From Solea solea (lineage: Eukaryota; Chordata; Actinopteri; Pleuronectiformes; Soleidae), in contig NC_081146.1 of the NCBI RefSeq assembly GCF_958295425.1, positions 25,644,316 to 25,708,315 of the forward strand: a stretch of 64,000 nt of DNA. The letters run 5' to 3'. Numbering within the stretch: position 1 is the stretch's first letter; each line of letters begins with the position of its first letter. Below are positions 1-11,435 of the stretch, piece after piece. The notes beneath the pieces were generated by a model. It worked only from the letters and a program-made list of their open reading frames with translations, was not told the DNA's origin and did not search any database. Both the position numbers and the translations under genes were made by a program.

Positions 1-49
1 CCCCCCTCCTAAACCCCACCCACCCCCAAAAACTGCCATTCTATGTCAG

Positions 50-135
50 ACAAGGCCGGCGCCGCGGCGTCCACCGCGTCCTCAGCGTCCACGTCCTCTG
101 CTTTAATCGCCACTTTGACAGGAAGTCAGCCATGA
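50..135 (+). CDS. Possible 3'-terminal coding exon of an unidentified upstream gene
   Basis: A putative acceptor (AG at 48-49, after a C-rich tract) is followed by an open frame that ends in TGA at 133-135. It would encode about 28 residues rich in Ala, Ser and Thr, ending in LIATLTGSQP. The stretch is GC-rich, unlike the AT-rich sequence that follows, and the next 2.7 kb look like a 3' UTR ending in a poly(A) signal. I do not recognise the protein, and the rest of the gene would lie before the window. It could equally be a noncoding CpG-rich stretch, so the call is weak. Confidence 0.3.
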
Positions 136-2800
136 TTATAGATTATAGATTTCTATATTTAAGATAAATATAAATATATGTGATGTCACACAACAGTGGC
201 CTGGAAGAGTCTGCGATATATTTTTTTTTCCGACCAGAAAAGATGTCACGTGACACAATGATGTCATCGAAGCAGCTTTAAGAACAACACTGTGATCACG
301 TCGGTGTTTTTTTTTTTTTTTTTACGTAAAACAAGCGAAAAAAAATCGTTAGTGAAAAACAAAAGTTGTTTATGACTCGCTAACACAAGACGTTGTCTTC
401 AACCAATCACAGCTCAGCTCAGCTCAGCTGCTGATTTAAGGTTATTTTGTTTTAAAGTTTTAACTAAAAACTTGACTGAGCGACGACATCAAACCAGCTT
501 TACAAAGAAAAATATGCAAACGATGCAAAGAAAAGAAGACGAGAGCAGGCGGGGACACGTCGGCAGTGGTGTCGCATGATTGTAACCATGGAAACGTGGA
601 GTAACCGACTCACTGAGAGGTCTAAGTTAAATTAGACGGAAACCGCAAGAGGCAGCAACTGCAGAGGCTGCGTTCAGAGTCAAGTCCCAGTGTACACCAG
701 GTCTCAGGCTGGTTCCTGGTCTTAGTCTGAGTTCTTAGCCCAAGTCAGAGTCGCGAGTAGTCCCAGTCCAATCTGGGACCCGGCCTGAGACTCAGACTTG
801 GTCTGGGACTGAGAATCTTGACTCTCGTCGTTGATGAATGTTCAATCAAAAGATTTTTCTACAAATCTGAAGTAAAGTTTTTTATTTTTTTGAATTTTTT
901 TCAAATATCTGTATCCATATAAACATAAGGCGTGGTTGCTATGACCACCGCATTCATGTCCAGCTGCTCTGCATCAGCTTCATTTTATTATTTCCAAACG
1001 TTTAAGGCTAAAAATTATCCAAAGTCAAAATGGAACACGGTCTGCGTCCAGGCGAGCATTTCAGCTCCGTGCCATTTTAGATTTGGCACGTTCGTAAACA
1101 GGAAGCAGAGTTTTATTCATTCACAAACGACGTTGACGTTAAAAAAAAGTTTCAACAGCTTCTCGTTCACGGCGGATTGTAAAAGTCGCAACTAGACATG
1201 GGACAAAATAACGGCGACTTAAAAACATTGCATCCATGTCGTTGTCCAAAAAATTATATCGCTGGATGCGATAGTTTTACGATAAATTTAGCATTTTTTC
1301 CTGGAATGACTGGAAAGATGCAGGTAGCTCTCCCTAGTGGCACTTCAAAATAAATCTCAAAAGTTTTTGGTTTTTTTCTTCCCCTGAAAATTGAAATTAA
1401 CCACAATCAAGTAATTGTATCGCGATGTAAGATAAAATCTTAATTTTTGTCCCATCCCTAGTCGTGATGTTTTAGGTGCTCTGTGGTCGTAACCATAGCA
1501 ACAGCGCTGCAGAGAGGATTTGGCCTGAGAAAGACGCTTTATTTTGTTGTTTCAATTTGTTTTATTTGAAAAGTAAAAAACATGTTACTGAGACTTTATT
1601 TCTGCCTCGGACGTTTGAAGCTGCTGCAGAAATGTGTCCTTTTTTTATGAAGAAAATATAAAGAAAAATGAGGGAAATATTTGAAATATTTCTCATTTAT
1701 TAGTATGAAAAAAAACAGGAGAGATTTAGAAATGATGCTAACATTTATTAAAAAAATAATGGAAAATTAAAGATTGCAGATAAATAAAATAACATTAAAT
1801 TATTTAATAGTCAAAACTTCACCCCCAATATATTAATTATTAAAAACTAATATAGTTTTTCAGATTTTATTTTTTTAATGTGGCGGAAATATCCTGCCTC
1901 CGTCAGTGATGTCACTTCCTGTAAATCATAAAAACATTACTGAGCAGAAACTCAGGATTACAGTTTAAAATAAATAAATGAATAAAAAGTGAAGGTCAAT
2001 CCAAAGGTCAGAGCGAGTGTTTGAGAAGGTGTGGTCAGACGGTAGCAGTGGCGGCCCCCGCAGGTCAGATGAAGCCACTGCAGGCGCAGGTTCTCAGGAA
2101 GTGATGTTGAAGGTGAAGGAAACGTTCGCGGTTGTTGTGTCGTGTTCGTTTATCGCCGTGACGACAGCGTTTCTGTGCAGCGTCACTTTGGCTGCGAGTC
2201 TTTGTTTCCACTGATGTCGTGTGTGAGTCACGAAGTCGCGTAACGGACCTTTAACGAGTCGTTTCATTCAAAATGATGTCTCGTTCTTATTTTATTTTTT
2301 GATATTTTTGTTATTTGAAAACCGAGAAAAAGAAAAGTAACATATTTAATGAAATTCATCCCAGAATTCACTTTTTCATCCTGTCATTTGTGTGTGTGTG
2401 TGTGTGTGGGGCATCTTGCCGTTGTTATGCAATAAACCTATTGTGAGTTCCAGACTCTGCCAGTAGGGAGAGCTGTTGACCAGCGAGGTGGTATGAGTGT
2501 ATGTGTGTGTGTGTGTGTGTGCATTAGGGATCAGTTAAAGGCCATATTTCATATTTTTTTTTCATATTTTGTATTGATGTATAATATTAATTGCGCTCAC
2601 ATTATTAATGTTATTGTTTTGTTTGTTTGTTTGTAGCGCCCTCTGCGGTCTCTTGCTTTGTAATGTTTTTATTTTGAACCTTGTCGAACAACGTCGAGGG
2701 AACGTTGAGCGTTGTACATACAAATCTCACAGGAGACATTTTTAAAGAAACTGTATCTTCACATTATTTTCCAGAAAATAAACAAGTGAAACCTGGACCT
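136..2800 (+). other. Probable 3' UTR of the upstream gene, with repeats
   Basis: No splice-linked coding sequence is visible here. A Pumilio-type site TGTACATA lies at 2713-2720, an AATAAA signal at 2777-2782, and a T/GT-rich stretch follows at about 2810-2832. This is the usual layout of a vertebrate mRNA 3' end. Another AATAAA is at 2431-2436. The tract also holds a diverged GTCTGAGTC-type repeat (about 660-835), (TG)n runs near 2390 and 2500, and a MITE at about 1193-1462. Assignment as 3' UTR is inference. Confidence 0.35.
1193..1462. mobile_element. MITE-like element with inverted ends
   Basis: The left end (CTAGACATGGGACAAAA) is mirrored at the right end (TTTTTGTCCCATCCCTAG), giving terminal inverted repeats of about 17 bp around a ~270-bp AT-rich core with no ORF. 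A core fragment (CCTGGAATGAC ... GGCACTTCAAAATAAATC) recurs in diverged form at about 37140-37200, so this is a family. Size, palindromic ends and lack of coding capacity fit a nonautonomous DNA transposon. I cannot name the superfamily. Confidence 0.6.
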
Positions 2801-2865
2801 GCAGCACTTTGATTGTTTTTTTGTTTTTTTTTCCAACAAGAAACTGACGTTTTGTGTCACTTTTC

Positions 2866-3005
2866 CTCACGTGGAACCAAATTCCATAGAGAAAATCGTC
2901 AATTTTTACGTCATGGCACACAGGAGTTGTTGATCTGCCGCTGCCTCCGTCAGTCAGTTTAAATGTGTTATTGTGTGACTTCTGTGCATGAAAACCTTTG
3001 TTTAT
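2866..3005. mobile_element. Foldback/MITE family F copy (partial)
   Basis: Matches the left half of the inverted-repeat family described at 16845-17100: a CCATAGAGAAAATC end, then CACAGGAG, a GTTGATCTGCCGCTGCC core and GTGACTTCTGTG. The right terminus is not recognisable. Confidence 0.5.
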
Positions 3006-3599
3006 GGGGAAATAATAAAAGGGAAAGCTTCAGTTTCCACTTGGAAAAAGGGCAAACAATGAGACAAAATAGAAAACTAAAGTTAATAAAGATGAGATAA
3101 AACCTGAACTATCAGTTTAAACATCATAATTATAATTATTATTATTATTATTATTGTTATCACCACCAGTCACCATCCCTCAGCCGTTTAAACCCCCACA
3201 AATGGTAATGAGTCTGTTTCTCTGTGACAGCTGCAGCTGCGTCAAACTTGACACAATCACTCCAGGAAATGAGGTGTGATGATTTCAAAATAAAAGCATA
3301 CCATCTAACGTGGACATTAGCCATTATAAGCTTCTAACACAATTTAAAAAAACAAAACAAAATACTTCTTATGCCTTTAGTGTAAAGAAAAAACAACAGT
3401 CTAATTATATATTGACCAGATCTTTCTCCTCAGTGTGTCATCGGTTTCACAACAAAAATGATAAATGATAATATGCTACAAAAACGTAATTATGACCGTT
3501 TTCATCCTATTTTGTGGATTAAAAAACTAAAAGTTTGTCGAAGAAAATCCATGGAAACACAATTCGAAACAAATAAAGAATCTTGAAATATCATAAAAC

Positions 3600-4000
3600 T
3601 TATTAATGCCAGTGGCCTCCGTAAAGTACTAGCGCCACCTTAAGTACACACAAAATACTTGAGGTGCATTCCATTTGTAGTCGGAACTCTGAGCAACTTC
3701 ACCAACATAAAGAGCATTGTTATCGACAGACTGGTCTTGCCAACAGTGGCTAGCCCCGAGACAGACATCGCCCAACCCCAAGATGGCCGCCAATCGAATC
3801 AATAGTACAAACAAACACTGCTAATTTTACTGTTAACTGCACTTCTGACGTGTTTGTTTCACAGTAAATCAGTCGTACACATGGTACTGTTTAAGTTTTA
3901 ACTGTAGACGATGTTAGCGACTGATTGCTAACAATGGCTAGCCCCGAGATACATTTGCTTTTCCAACTTCTTGAGTGAATATATTAACAATATACTCCCT
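3600..4000. repeat. Short diverged duplication in intergenic DNA
   Basis: CCAACAGTGGCTAGCCCCGAGA near 3736 and CTAACAATGGCTAGCCCCGAGA near 3929 are two copies of one sequence about 190 bp apart. Otherwise AT-rich with no credible gene. The rest of 3005-4350 shows only simple repeats such as (ATT)n near 3140. Confidence 0.4.
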
Positions 4001-4349
4001 AATAAAGTCACAGCGCTACAAGACGTGATGCCTCTGAACACAGTTGAGTAAGTTGGATTTCAGGTGCTTAATGAAAGTTTCTCTTTCTTTCTTAGACATT
4101 TTTTTTGGCCTGTTATTTTTGCTTTATTATGTTTTTACAATGTTTACATTTCACTCACTGCCTCTAAAAAATGGAAGGATGTGAATAAGTGTATGTGTGT
4201 GTTCTTATATTTTATCTTAGATTTTCAAAGAAAAATCCACATTGTGATAAAAAGAAATCGAAATAGGACAAGATGAGAAACTATATCGCGCAGCAGGTAC
4301 AGGTAATACAATAAAATGCCAAATGTCACAAATTCACATTTTTAACAGA

Positions 4350-4750
4350 ATCACGTCATGTGACGTCCTGCGCTCCAACACAGATAAAAGAAAAAACTCG
4401 TCCTTCCGGACTTCCCCCGCGGCGGTGCTTTTATCTTGAAGGTCCCGGGCGGAAGCGGCCGCTGTAGTCCCTCGTCACTTGACACCGGGTAGGCTGCGGC
4501 TCCGCGGAGCAAACATGGACGTCACATGTGATAGAATGACCTAAACATGGTCGTCGCAGTGTTCAGCGGGAAACAGCAGCAGTTACGACAAGGTACGACT
4601 CACCTGCTCACACCGACACCGTCTTTCTGTGTCCCCGGCACCGTCACGTCTGTCAGCCGGGCCGCGCCCCCCCTTACCCTACTCCCGGTTAGCTAGCTAA
4701 CACCGGGAAGCGTTAGCAACAACAGACGGACCGTTTAACGGGAACCACTG
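4350..4750 (+). promoter_or_regulatory. dennd4b: CpG-rich promoter of dennd4b
   Basis: A local island of GC- and CpG-rich DNA in an AT-rich setting. It contains an ATGTGACGTCC CRE-like site (about 4360), an ETS-like CCTTCCGGA (about 4400) and CCCCCGCGGCGG. It lies 11 kb before the first dennd4b coding exon and just before a consensus donor at 4593. There is no TATA box, as is common for broadly expressed genes. The assignment rests on position and composition, not on a mapped start site. Confidence 0.5.
4440..4592 (+). other. dennd4b: Putative noncoding first exon of dennd4b
   Basis: GC-rich sequence ending in a good donor (ACAAG, then GTACGA at 4593). The next plausible same-strand acceptor with an open frame is the polypyrimidine (CT)n-AG at 15479-15480, whose exon carries the start ATG at 15503. 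Two short upstream ATGs (4515 and 4547) lie here. The 5' boundary is a guess. Confidence 0.4.
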
Positions 4751-5052
4751 GAGCGCCCATTATCGGACACGCCTCCGGTGCGCTTCGTTCGTTTTTCTCG
4801 CCGACATCTCCGAGCCTCAGCCCCCGCCGAGGTGAGCACGACACACGGAGGAGGTGCACTGGACATCCAGCCGCTTCTGCTGTATGCGTACGAGTGACAA
4901 CGTACTCGTATTTCTTTTCGTCGCGTTATTGTCCTGAAAAAAAGACGTTGCGTGTCAACATAAATGCGCGACCCCCCACCGCCCCCCCCCCAAAAAAACA
5001 ACAACTAACGCATAAAAACGTAACAGGACGTCAGCAGCAAGTACAGTGCACG

Positions 5053-5300
5053 GTCCGATAATGGAACCCGTCTCCCCCGACTCTTGATTTAGCGGGGTGG
5101 GCAGCCTCCACTGTCTGTCACGCGACCACACTGACGCAGCAGGCGCGAGGAGGACACGCACGTCGCCTGGACACTTGGACAGTGGGACAAGCACCGGACG
5201 GTTTTTTTGTGTGTTTGTTTTTTTTTTATTATTATTACCGAAGCCGCGAGCGGTGCCGCGGGGGTGAAAGGAATAAACGCTTGTCCGATAATGGAACCCG
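5053..5300 (+). repeat. Repeated 18-bp CpG-containing motif
   Basis: GTCCGATAATGGAACCCG occurs at 5053-5070 and again at 5283-5300. The core TGTCCGATAATGG also occurs inverted near 4757-4769. All three lie within 550 bp of the promoter CpG island. Confidence 0.5.
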
Positions 5301-5817
5301 CTGTAGCTGGAAGGTGGCCCGAGGTTTAAATCTCCCAACAGCAGCTGCTCTTCTGTCTGTCTACGGTAAGACAGGTCCGTATGTCCTCATGTCTCTCTGT
5401 CCACTGTCTGTCCTGCAGCCTGTTTCTCAGATTTAAAGGAGGACAGAGTTGGTTGTGAAAACAAGGTTTTTTTGTGGGGAAAAAAGGAGAAATAAAGACA
5501 ATTTTTGTCAAAAATGTCTCTCTGGACTTTGGTGCGAGAGAGTGAGCGTTCAAACATAGAATCCTCTGGTGTTGGTGTGCCACAGCGCCACATACAGGCC
5601 CGGCATATGTATAACAGTGTTTAAAGTCATGTTTTTTAGATGAAGACATATCACATTTTTTTTCAAAATGGCACAAAGTTAAAAGATAGTTTTACGCTTT
5701 GTTATTTTTTGTGTGGAACATTATGTGAACGCTCCCTTTAAGTCTTCATAGACACTTTTATCTTCAGACTCCACGCAGGTCTGTGACACACAACTCTCTG
5801 CTGAACTCTGTCAAACC

Positions 5818-5848
5818 AACCGTTTTCAGACTGAAACTGAAAACGGTT
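5818..5848. repeat. 12-bp stem inverted repeat
   Basis: AACCGTTTTCAG (5818-5829) and CTGAAAACGGTT (5837-5848) are perfect inverted repeats separated by 7 bases, just before a (TG)n run. Confidence 0.7.
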
Positions 5849-5854
5849 TTTGTG

Positions 5855-6025
5855 TGTGTGTGTGTGTGTGAGGTCCAGAACACGTACAAACCTGTCTTTG
5901 TGGGGACATTTTGTCAACTTTAAAGGACTTTTTCAGTTGTGTTGAGTTGTGATGGTTAAGGGTTAGGGAGTATGGTAAGTCTATGATGTGTCTTCAGTAA
6001 GATGTAAGTGTGTGTGTGTGTGTTG
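5855..6025. repeat. GTGGGGAC-type interspersed repeat
   Basis: A (TG)n run is followed by AAACCTGTCTTTGTGGGGACATTTT and a GGTTAAGGGTTAGGG motif. Related pieces occur at about 11700-11820 and 38034-38180. This is a repeat type familiar from teleost genomes; no coding potential. Confidence 0.45.
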
Positions 6026-6526
6026 GTTCCTGCTGTGGCGTTTGGATCTGCGTCAGAAGAACCATGTCGCTGCTCATGCATGTTCTCCTTCACTCTGCTG
6101 CTGCTGCTAAATACACTGCTCTGAGGCTAAAGACGCACAAAGTAAAAGCACCGACTCACCTACAGAAAGCGCTTGATTACAGGTTTTCCTGAAAGTCACG
6201 TGACTTCATTCACATTCAGCTGCCGGGCTCGTGTGATTGGTCCTCCTCTCAGGTGTTAAACTTGTTGAGAGAGAGAGACAGAGAGAGAGGGTGACGTCAG
6301 GCTCGTCAACAGTGTCAGGACTTGTCTCTGTAGAGACGGAGTCCAATTTTCTCTCATTTCCAGAAATCACATGATAAATATTCATCACTGAGCGTTTACA
6401 CTCTTAGTGTAAATGTGGGATTTTTTTAGCCATTTAACCGTAAAAATCTGCACCTACTTGAGTCTGTGACATCTTAATAAGTATTTTTGCTGCTTTATCT
6501 CGCCTTTTAAATAGCGTTCTCTGACC

Positions 6527-6770
6527 AGAGAGTGAAGTTTGTAAACTGTCTGCTCTCTCGCACCAAAGTCCATAGAAAAAAATCAGCATTTTTAGCCCGT
6601 GGACACATAGAAGGTCCCGGTCTACTGCTGCTTTGTTTCGTACTTTTATGTCACTTTGTCGATTCCAAATTTCAATTTACTGACGGAGGCAAGAGTGGAC
6701 TGTGATGTAGAATGAATGATTTTCTCTGCGGGTTTTGGTGTGAGTGGAGAAGTGTGTTTTAACAGTGAAA
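6527..6770. mobile_element. Foldback/MITE family F copy
   Basis: Begins CTGCTCTCTCGCACCAAAGTCC, has the CGGTCTACTGCTGC core and ends GGTTTTGGTGTGAGTGGAG. Diverged but with both ends present; see 16845-17100 for the family description. Confidence 0.55.
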
Positions 6771-7299
6771 TAAATCAGTGAACATAATTCTTCAGGTGAG
6801 TGTTTTTGTTAAGTGGCAGCTGCAGATTTACCCAAGGGCAGGAAAAGTGGATGCAGACAGATTAATATTTCAGATTAAAAGCACATCACTTGTGGGTGGC
6901 TGAGCTTATGCATAATTGATGAAGTAAATATTAATCGGTGCTCTCTCGTCGTCGTTTTGTGGTAGAAGTGAAATACTAGTGTGGATAATTAGTCTGCACA
7001 ACATTTAAAAATAAACAAGTGTCAGATGCATTCAAAGGAGTTCACACAGAGTCAGCCCCCCCCCCCCCCCCGTGTTTGTCAGTATATCAGTGTTTAGATC
7101 TCGTGTCACCTGGAGGCAACGGCAACAGTGAGCTGGTAAAGTGAGACGACCACAAACAGGTTGGAGTTAGTTTGACTGAAAACACAAAGAAGAAGTGGGA
7201 GTCGATTCAGATTCCATGTGGTCACGATTTGATTTAAAAATAGATTTTAGCTTCAAATAACGTTGTCTCGACTCACAGTTGATTCAGAGCAAGTAAGAT

Positions 7300-7720
7300 C
7301 TTTGCTAGTTAAGTTTCAGTGTGGATGAACAGAAACTGAGACTTTCATTTTGGAAAACCCAGTCTCACTGTGGATGAACAGAAAGTCTGCGGTTTTGTTT
7401 ACTGTGTGAAAGAATAGAAAGCTGAGACATTTATTTTGAAAACTGCTGGTTTGTGTTTTAGTGTGGATGAGCAGAAACTGAGGATTTCATTTTGAAAACT
7501 CTAAGGTCGATTTTTACTGTTGATGAACAGCAGAAACTGAGACTTCTATTTTGATACCTGCAGGGTTTTGGTCTAGTGTGGATGAACCTGAAACCAAGAC
7601 TCTTATTTTGAAAGCTCTGAAAATTAGACTTTCATTTAGAAAATACTGACTCATTTTGAAAACTCCATGGTTATGTTTATTGTGTGGATTAATGGAAACT
7701 GAGGCTCTGTTTTAGTGTGG
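7300..7720 (+). repeat. Tandem repeat block A, unit about 60-70 bp
   Basis: Diverged tandem units built around GTGTGGATGAACAGAAACTG, then AGACTTTCATTTTGAAAA, then a variable GCAGGGTTTTGTTTTA part. The same unit forms a second block at 10560-11265. Confidence 0.6.
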
Positions 7721-7749
7721 ACAGACCTGAATGCAGTGATGGGGACTAG

Positions 7750-8130
7750 ACCGCCTATGCCGAGTCCGAGTCAAGACCGAGTCTTTGAAGGGTCGACACA
7801 GAGTCGAGACCGAGTCGAGACCGAGTCGAGACCGAGTCGAGACCGAGTCGAGACCGAGTCTTCTGCCTATTTTTATAAACTGCTTCAACAGTGCTGCTCT
7901 GTCATCAACATGTTAAGCCCACCCTGACTTTTTTTAATCATAGTTAGGACATAACATGAACATAAAAAAATGCGTTGGTCTCGAGGACTCGGTCTGAAAT
8001 TACAAGTCCTTCTCCTCCCACTGTGGTCCGAGTCCGAGTCAAGACCATGTCTTTGAAGGAACGAGTCAGAGACGAGTCTGAGACGAGTCCGAGACGAGTC
8101 CGAGACTCGAGACCGGACTCGAGTACTACA
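7750..8130. repeat. GAGTC-type minisatellite within an interspersed repeat
   Basis: Five perfect copies of an 11-bp unit (GAGACCGAGTC) lie at about 7806-7860. Related CCGAGTCCGAGTC and GACGAGTCCGAGACG sequences lie at 7757-7790 and 8025-8115, with a unique middle. Short ORFs across it are products of the repeat. Confidence 0.6.
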
Positions 8131-9199
8131 TCACTGCCTGAATGGTCACGTGAGCTGTGTTTTCTGGTGTGTCAGACGTGAAACTGTGGATTCAGTGCAG
8201 AGAGCTAAGAAAAGTTCTGTCGTCATGAAATCAGAGTAAATTCTTTAGATGAAGTAGCTTTTATATTTGGGGGTAAAAAAGAGCAACGTAAACATGAGCA
8301 AAATCAAGCAGAAAATGTCATTTATTTCAGATAAACTTTCACAAGTCTCCTGCTTATAACCTGAAAAACTGGTGTTTTCTGCTATGCTGTAATGACGCTG
8401 GTCTTTTTGAATGAAACAGGCTTTGCTAATCAAAACTGAAGCAATGTAAAAAAGATTTGGAAGAATCTATTTAGGATAAGTGTTGTTTGTTATTTGACAT
8501 CTCTATAAAGAAGCGTTTACAAAAAGTTGCCAATATTAAATTTACTGCTCAAAAAACCCACGTCTTGTCCCCTGTCCGCCCCTGCGCTGCTGCTGTATAC
8601 ACACAAAGGCTCCCTCAGTGAGTGTTAGTTTTGCCTGTTTTTCAGACGAAGGACGCTGCAAACAAATACCGCTTTATCCTTTCTGTTGATGAAGATTTAG
8701 GGGCAGAATAATAACGACAACAGTGAAAACAAAAGTTATCCTGGCAGGTATTGGACCCAGTGAACACACACACACACCCACCGCCACCCGTCTCTGGGTA
8801 TAAGGGGGCGGCGGCCATGGCGTGTCCCAGCATGCACAGGGTGAGAGGCAGCGTACGCAGATCAGTGTCTCTCCGACATTTTTAGAAAGTAAACTTTAAA
8901 CATCACAGGTTGGATCTTTGCTGCAGACTCGCCGCTCTGCATTCCTGCTGCTGCTGTGCTGCGTTCACTGTCCCGCAAAACTCCAGCTTCACTCTCTGTT
9001 TTGATTTGATTGCGTAACAGCCTGGATGCAGTCGCAGAAGTCCTCATAGTTCATTACTGAGGACATGGACACACCCTTTGTCTGTTGTTGAGTCACAGCT
9101 CTGTGTTTTCACTGGTCAGAGTTAATCTCAATTTCATTTTATTAAAAAGTACTGTCAGCCTGTTGTGAGTCTACGATCTCACAAGAATATGTTTTGCTG

Positions 9200-9410
9200 C
9201 GACCAAACTGAATCTTTCACTGTCCCACACCAAAGTCCGTAGAGGCACACAGGAGTTATTGATCCACTGCTGAGGCATCAGGGAAGTTCAATGTCTTATT
9301 TTGTGACTCTGTTGTTTGAAACCCTCTGAAATCCCTGCAAACTAAAAATGCTTCTTTTATCAATGGACTTTGGTGCTGCAGAGAAAACGCTTCATAAACT
9401 TTACTTACTT
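9200..9410. mobile_element. Foldback/MITE family F copy
   Basis: Starts near CACTGTCCCACACCAAAGTCC and ends near CAATGGACTTTGGTGCTGC. Core sequences CACAGGAGTTATTGATCC and CACTGCTGAGGC match the family. Confidence 0.55.
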
Positions 9411-10559
9411 GTTAGAAAAGTCTCTCTAATAGTGAGAAAAGCCGGCAGAAGATATAATCTACTGTTAAGTATGTTTTTTTTTATCAATATGTCAATATAT
9501 CAATATGTTGGTTAACAGTAAATAAGATTCAGTCCCTGCTAATTCTATGAATTCCTGTTGCATGAGTGGAACGGCTGTCACTTTTTTAAATTATTCAAAC
9601 TTTGATAATATTATTATCTCACGTCCTGTTACTGTTAATGTGTTACGACAGTTGTGGAATGACCACTGAAGAACTGAAGATGACATAAAAAGGTGTGTTT
9701 TATTTAACAGAGTTAGCTAATGGAATGAAAGATAACATAAAATATGTGTATTTATCTTATAAAAATAACAACATTAAAAAACGTTTACGATTAAAGTGCC
9801 TAAGAATAACTACTAAAACAAGATGTACTATAAAAACATGTATTTTATTTTATAAGAAATACAAACTAAAATGTACGGATTCGGGCCACATGTAACAAAA
9901 TATTGGAAACAAAATTCAAAGTTTATCTCAGAATCAGAAAAAAAAGTCAGAATTGTGACTCTTTCTGCAAATTCTTTCAAAAAAAAAAAGAAGTCACATG
10001 TGTGTCTAATCTGTACAAATCAGTGACGGGATGGTTATTATTAATTTGTTCAAACTTGATTTTTGGAAATAGCCAAAAGCCTCTAATATGTGGCCGAATA
10101 AGACTGGAGTTATTGTTGCTTTCACTTCAGCAGCTTGATCTGAGTTTGTTTGTGTTTGTTTATTTTCCCTCGCTCGTTGTTTACGTCACAAACGTGATGT
10201 GATCTAATTCAGTTTGGACGTCCTCTCGTGTTGGGTGTCCTCATCCCTGTGCTGGTGGACATTCTAAATTTAGACGGTTTTAGACATTTAAAACCCGGTC
10301 CCGGACTCTGCCGTCGCCTGGTCTCCGTGTGAGTCTGAAGTGGTCTGCACAGCCTGAGTCACGGTCAGCGTTCACTGCGGAGACGTTTGAGTCCTTGGAG
10401 TTCAGCAGCAGAGAGACTCACCAAACACGTGTGTGTTTTTTAAAAGAGGCTTTAAATAGCCGGACCTGGTGTTAGCAGTTCTGACACAACCTGTGCCGAG
10501 GCCCCGCGGGGCGTCCTGTCACTGCCTGAGTCCAGAACATATGGACAGTAAATCTGCAG

Positions 10560-11265
10560 GGTTGTGTTTTAGAACCACAACTGTTTATTTTGAAAACTCC
10601 TGCAGTTGACAAACAGAAAATAAGGGTTTTATTTTCAAAAAGGCTGGCGTTGTGTTTTGTTGTTGATGAACAGAAACTGTTGAACAGAGACTGTTATTTT
10701 GAAAGCTATTGTTGTGGATCAAAAAACTGCAGAGTTATATGTGGAAAACGGAAATTTAGACTTTGATGCATGCAAGGTTTTGTTCTAATGTGGATGAACT
10801 GAAACCAAGACCTTTATTTTGAAAGCTCTGAAAATTAGGCTTTCATTTAGAAAATACTGACGGTTATGTGTTATTGTGGATGAACAGATACTGAGACTAT
10901 TATTTAGAAAAGTGCAGGGCAATGTTTTAGTGTGGATAAATAGAAATCAGTCAAACTGTTGTTTGAACTTTGGGGTTGTGTTTTAGTGTGGATGAACAAG
11001 AGTGTTCAATTTTGAAAAAAGAACTGAGATTTTTACTTTGCAAATTGCAGGGTTATAGTTTAGTCTTGATTAAGGGAAACTGAGACTTTAATTTTGAAAA
11101 CCCCTGGGGTTGTAATTTTGAAAAGTCTTTACTGTGTGGATGAATAAAAAAATGAGACATTTATTTTAAAAACTGCTGGTTTGTGTTTTACTGTTGATGA
11201 ACAGCTGAGGCTGAGACTTTTATTTTGAAAACGGCCAGGCTCGGTTTTAGTGTGGCCAAACAGAA
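10560..11265 (+). repeat. Tandem repeat block B, unit about 60-70 bp
   Basis: About ten diverged units of the same GTGTGGATGAACAGAAACTG / TTATTTTGAAAA repeat as block A, in the same orientation, 3 kb downstream. Confidence 0.6.
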
Positions 11266-11309
11266 TAACACGTTTCAACTCACTGATGACGGAGTGATTA
11301 AACCTCCTG

Positions 11310-11375
11310 TGTGCTGGGAGGTAAAATTGCTGGTTTTCTCTGTGGACTTTGGTGCAGGCGAGTGAGCGCATTCAC
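11310..11375. mobile_element. Foldback/MITE family F right-end fragment
   Basis: GAGGTAAAATTGCTGG and TTTTCTCTGTGGACTTTGG match the right terminus only, directly after tandem block B. Confidence 0.45.
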
Positions 11376-11404
11376 ATCGTGCCACAAACAGTGATTTCTT
11401 TCTC

Positions 11405-11435
<31 letters not shown>

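Noticed and set aside
4735..5338. Overlapping minus-strand ORFs near the dennd4b promoter
   Set aside because: CpG-rich DNA lowers stop codon frequency; products are low-complexity with Gly and Lys runs and match nothing I know.
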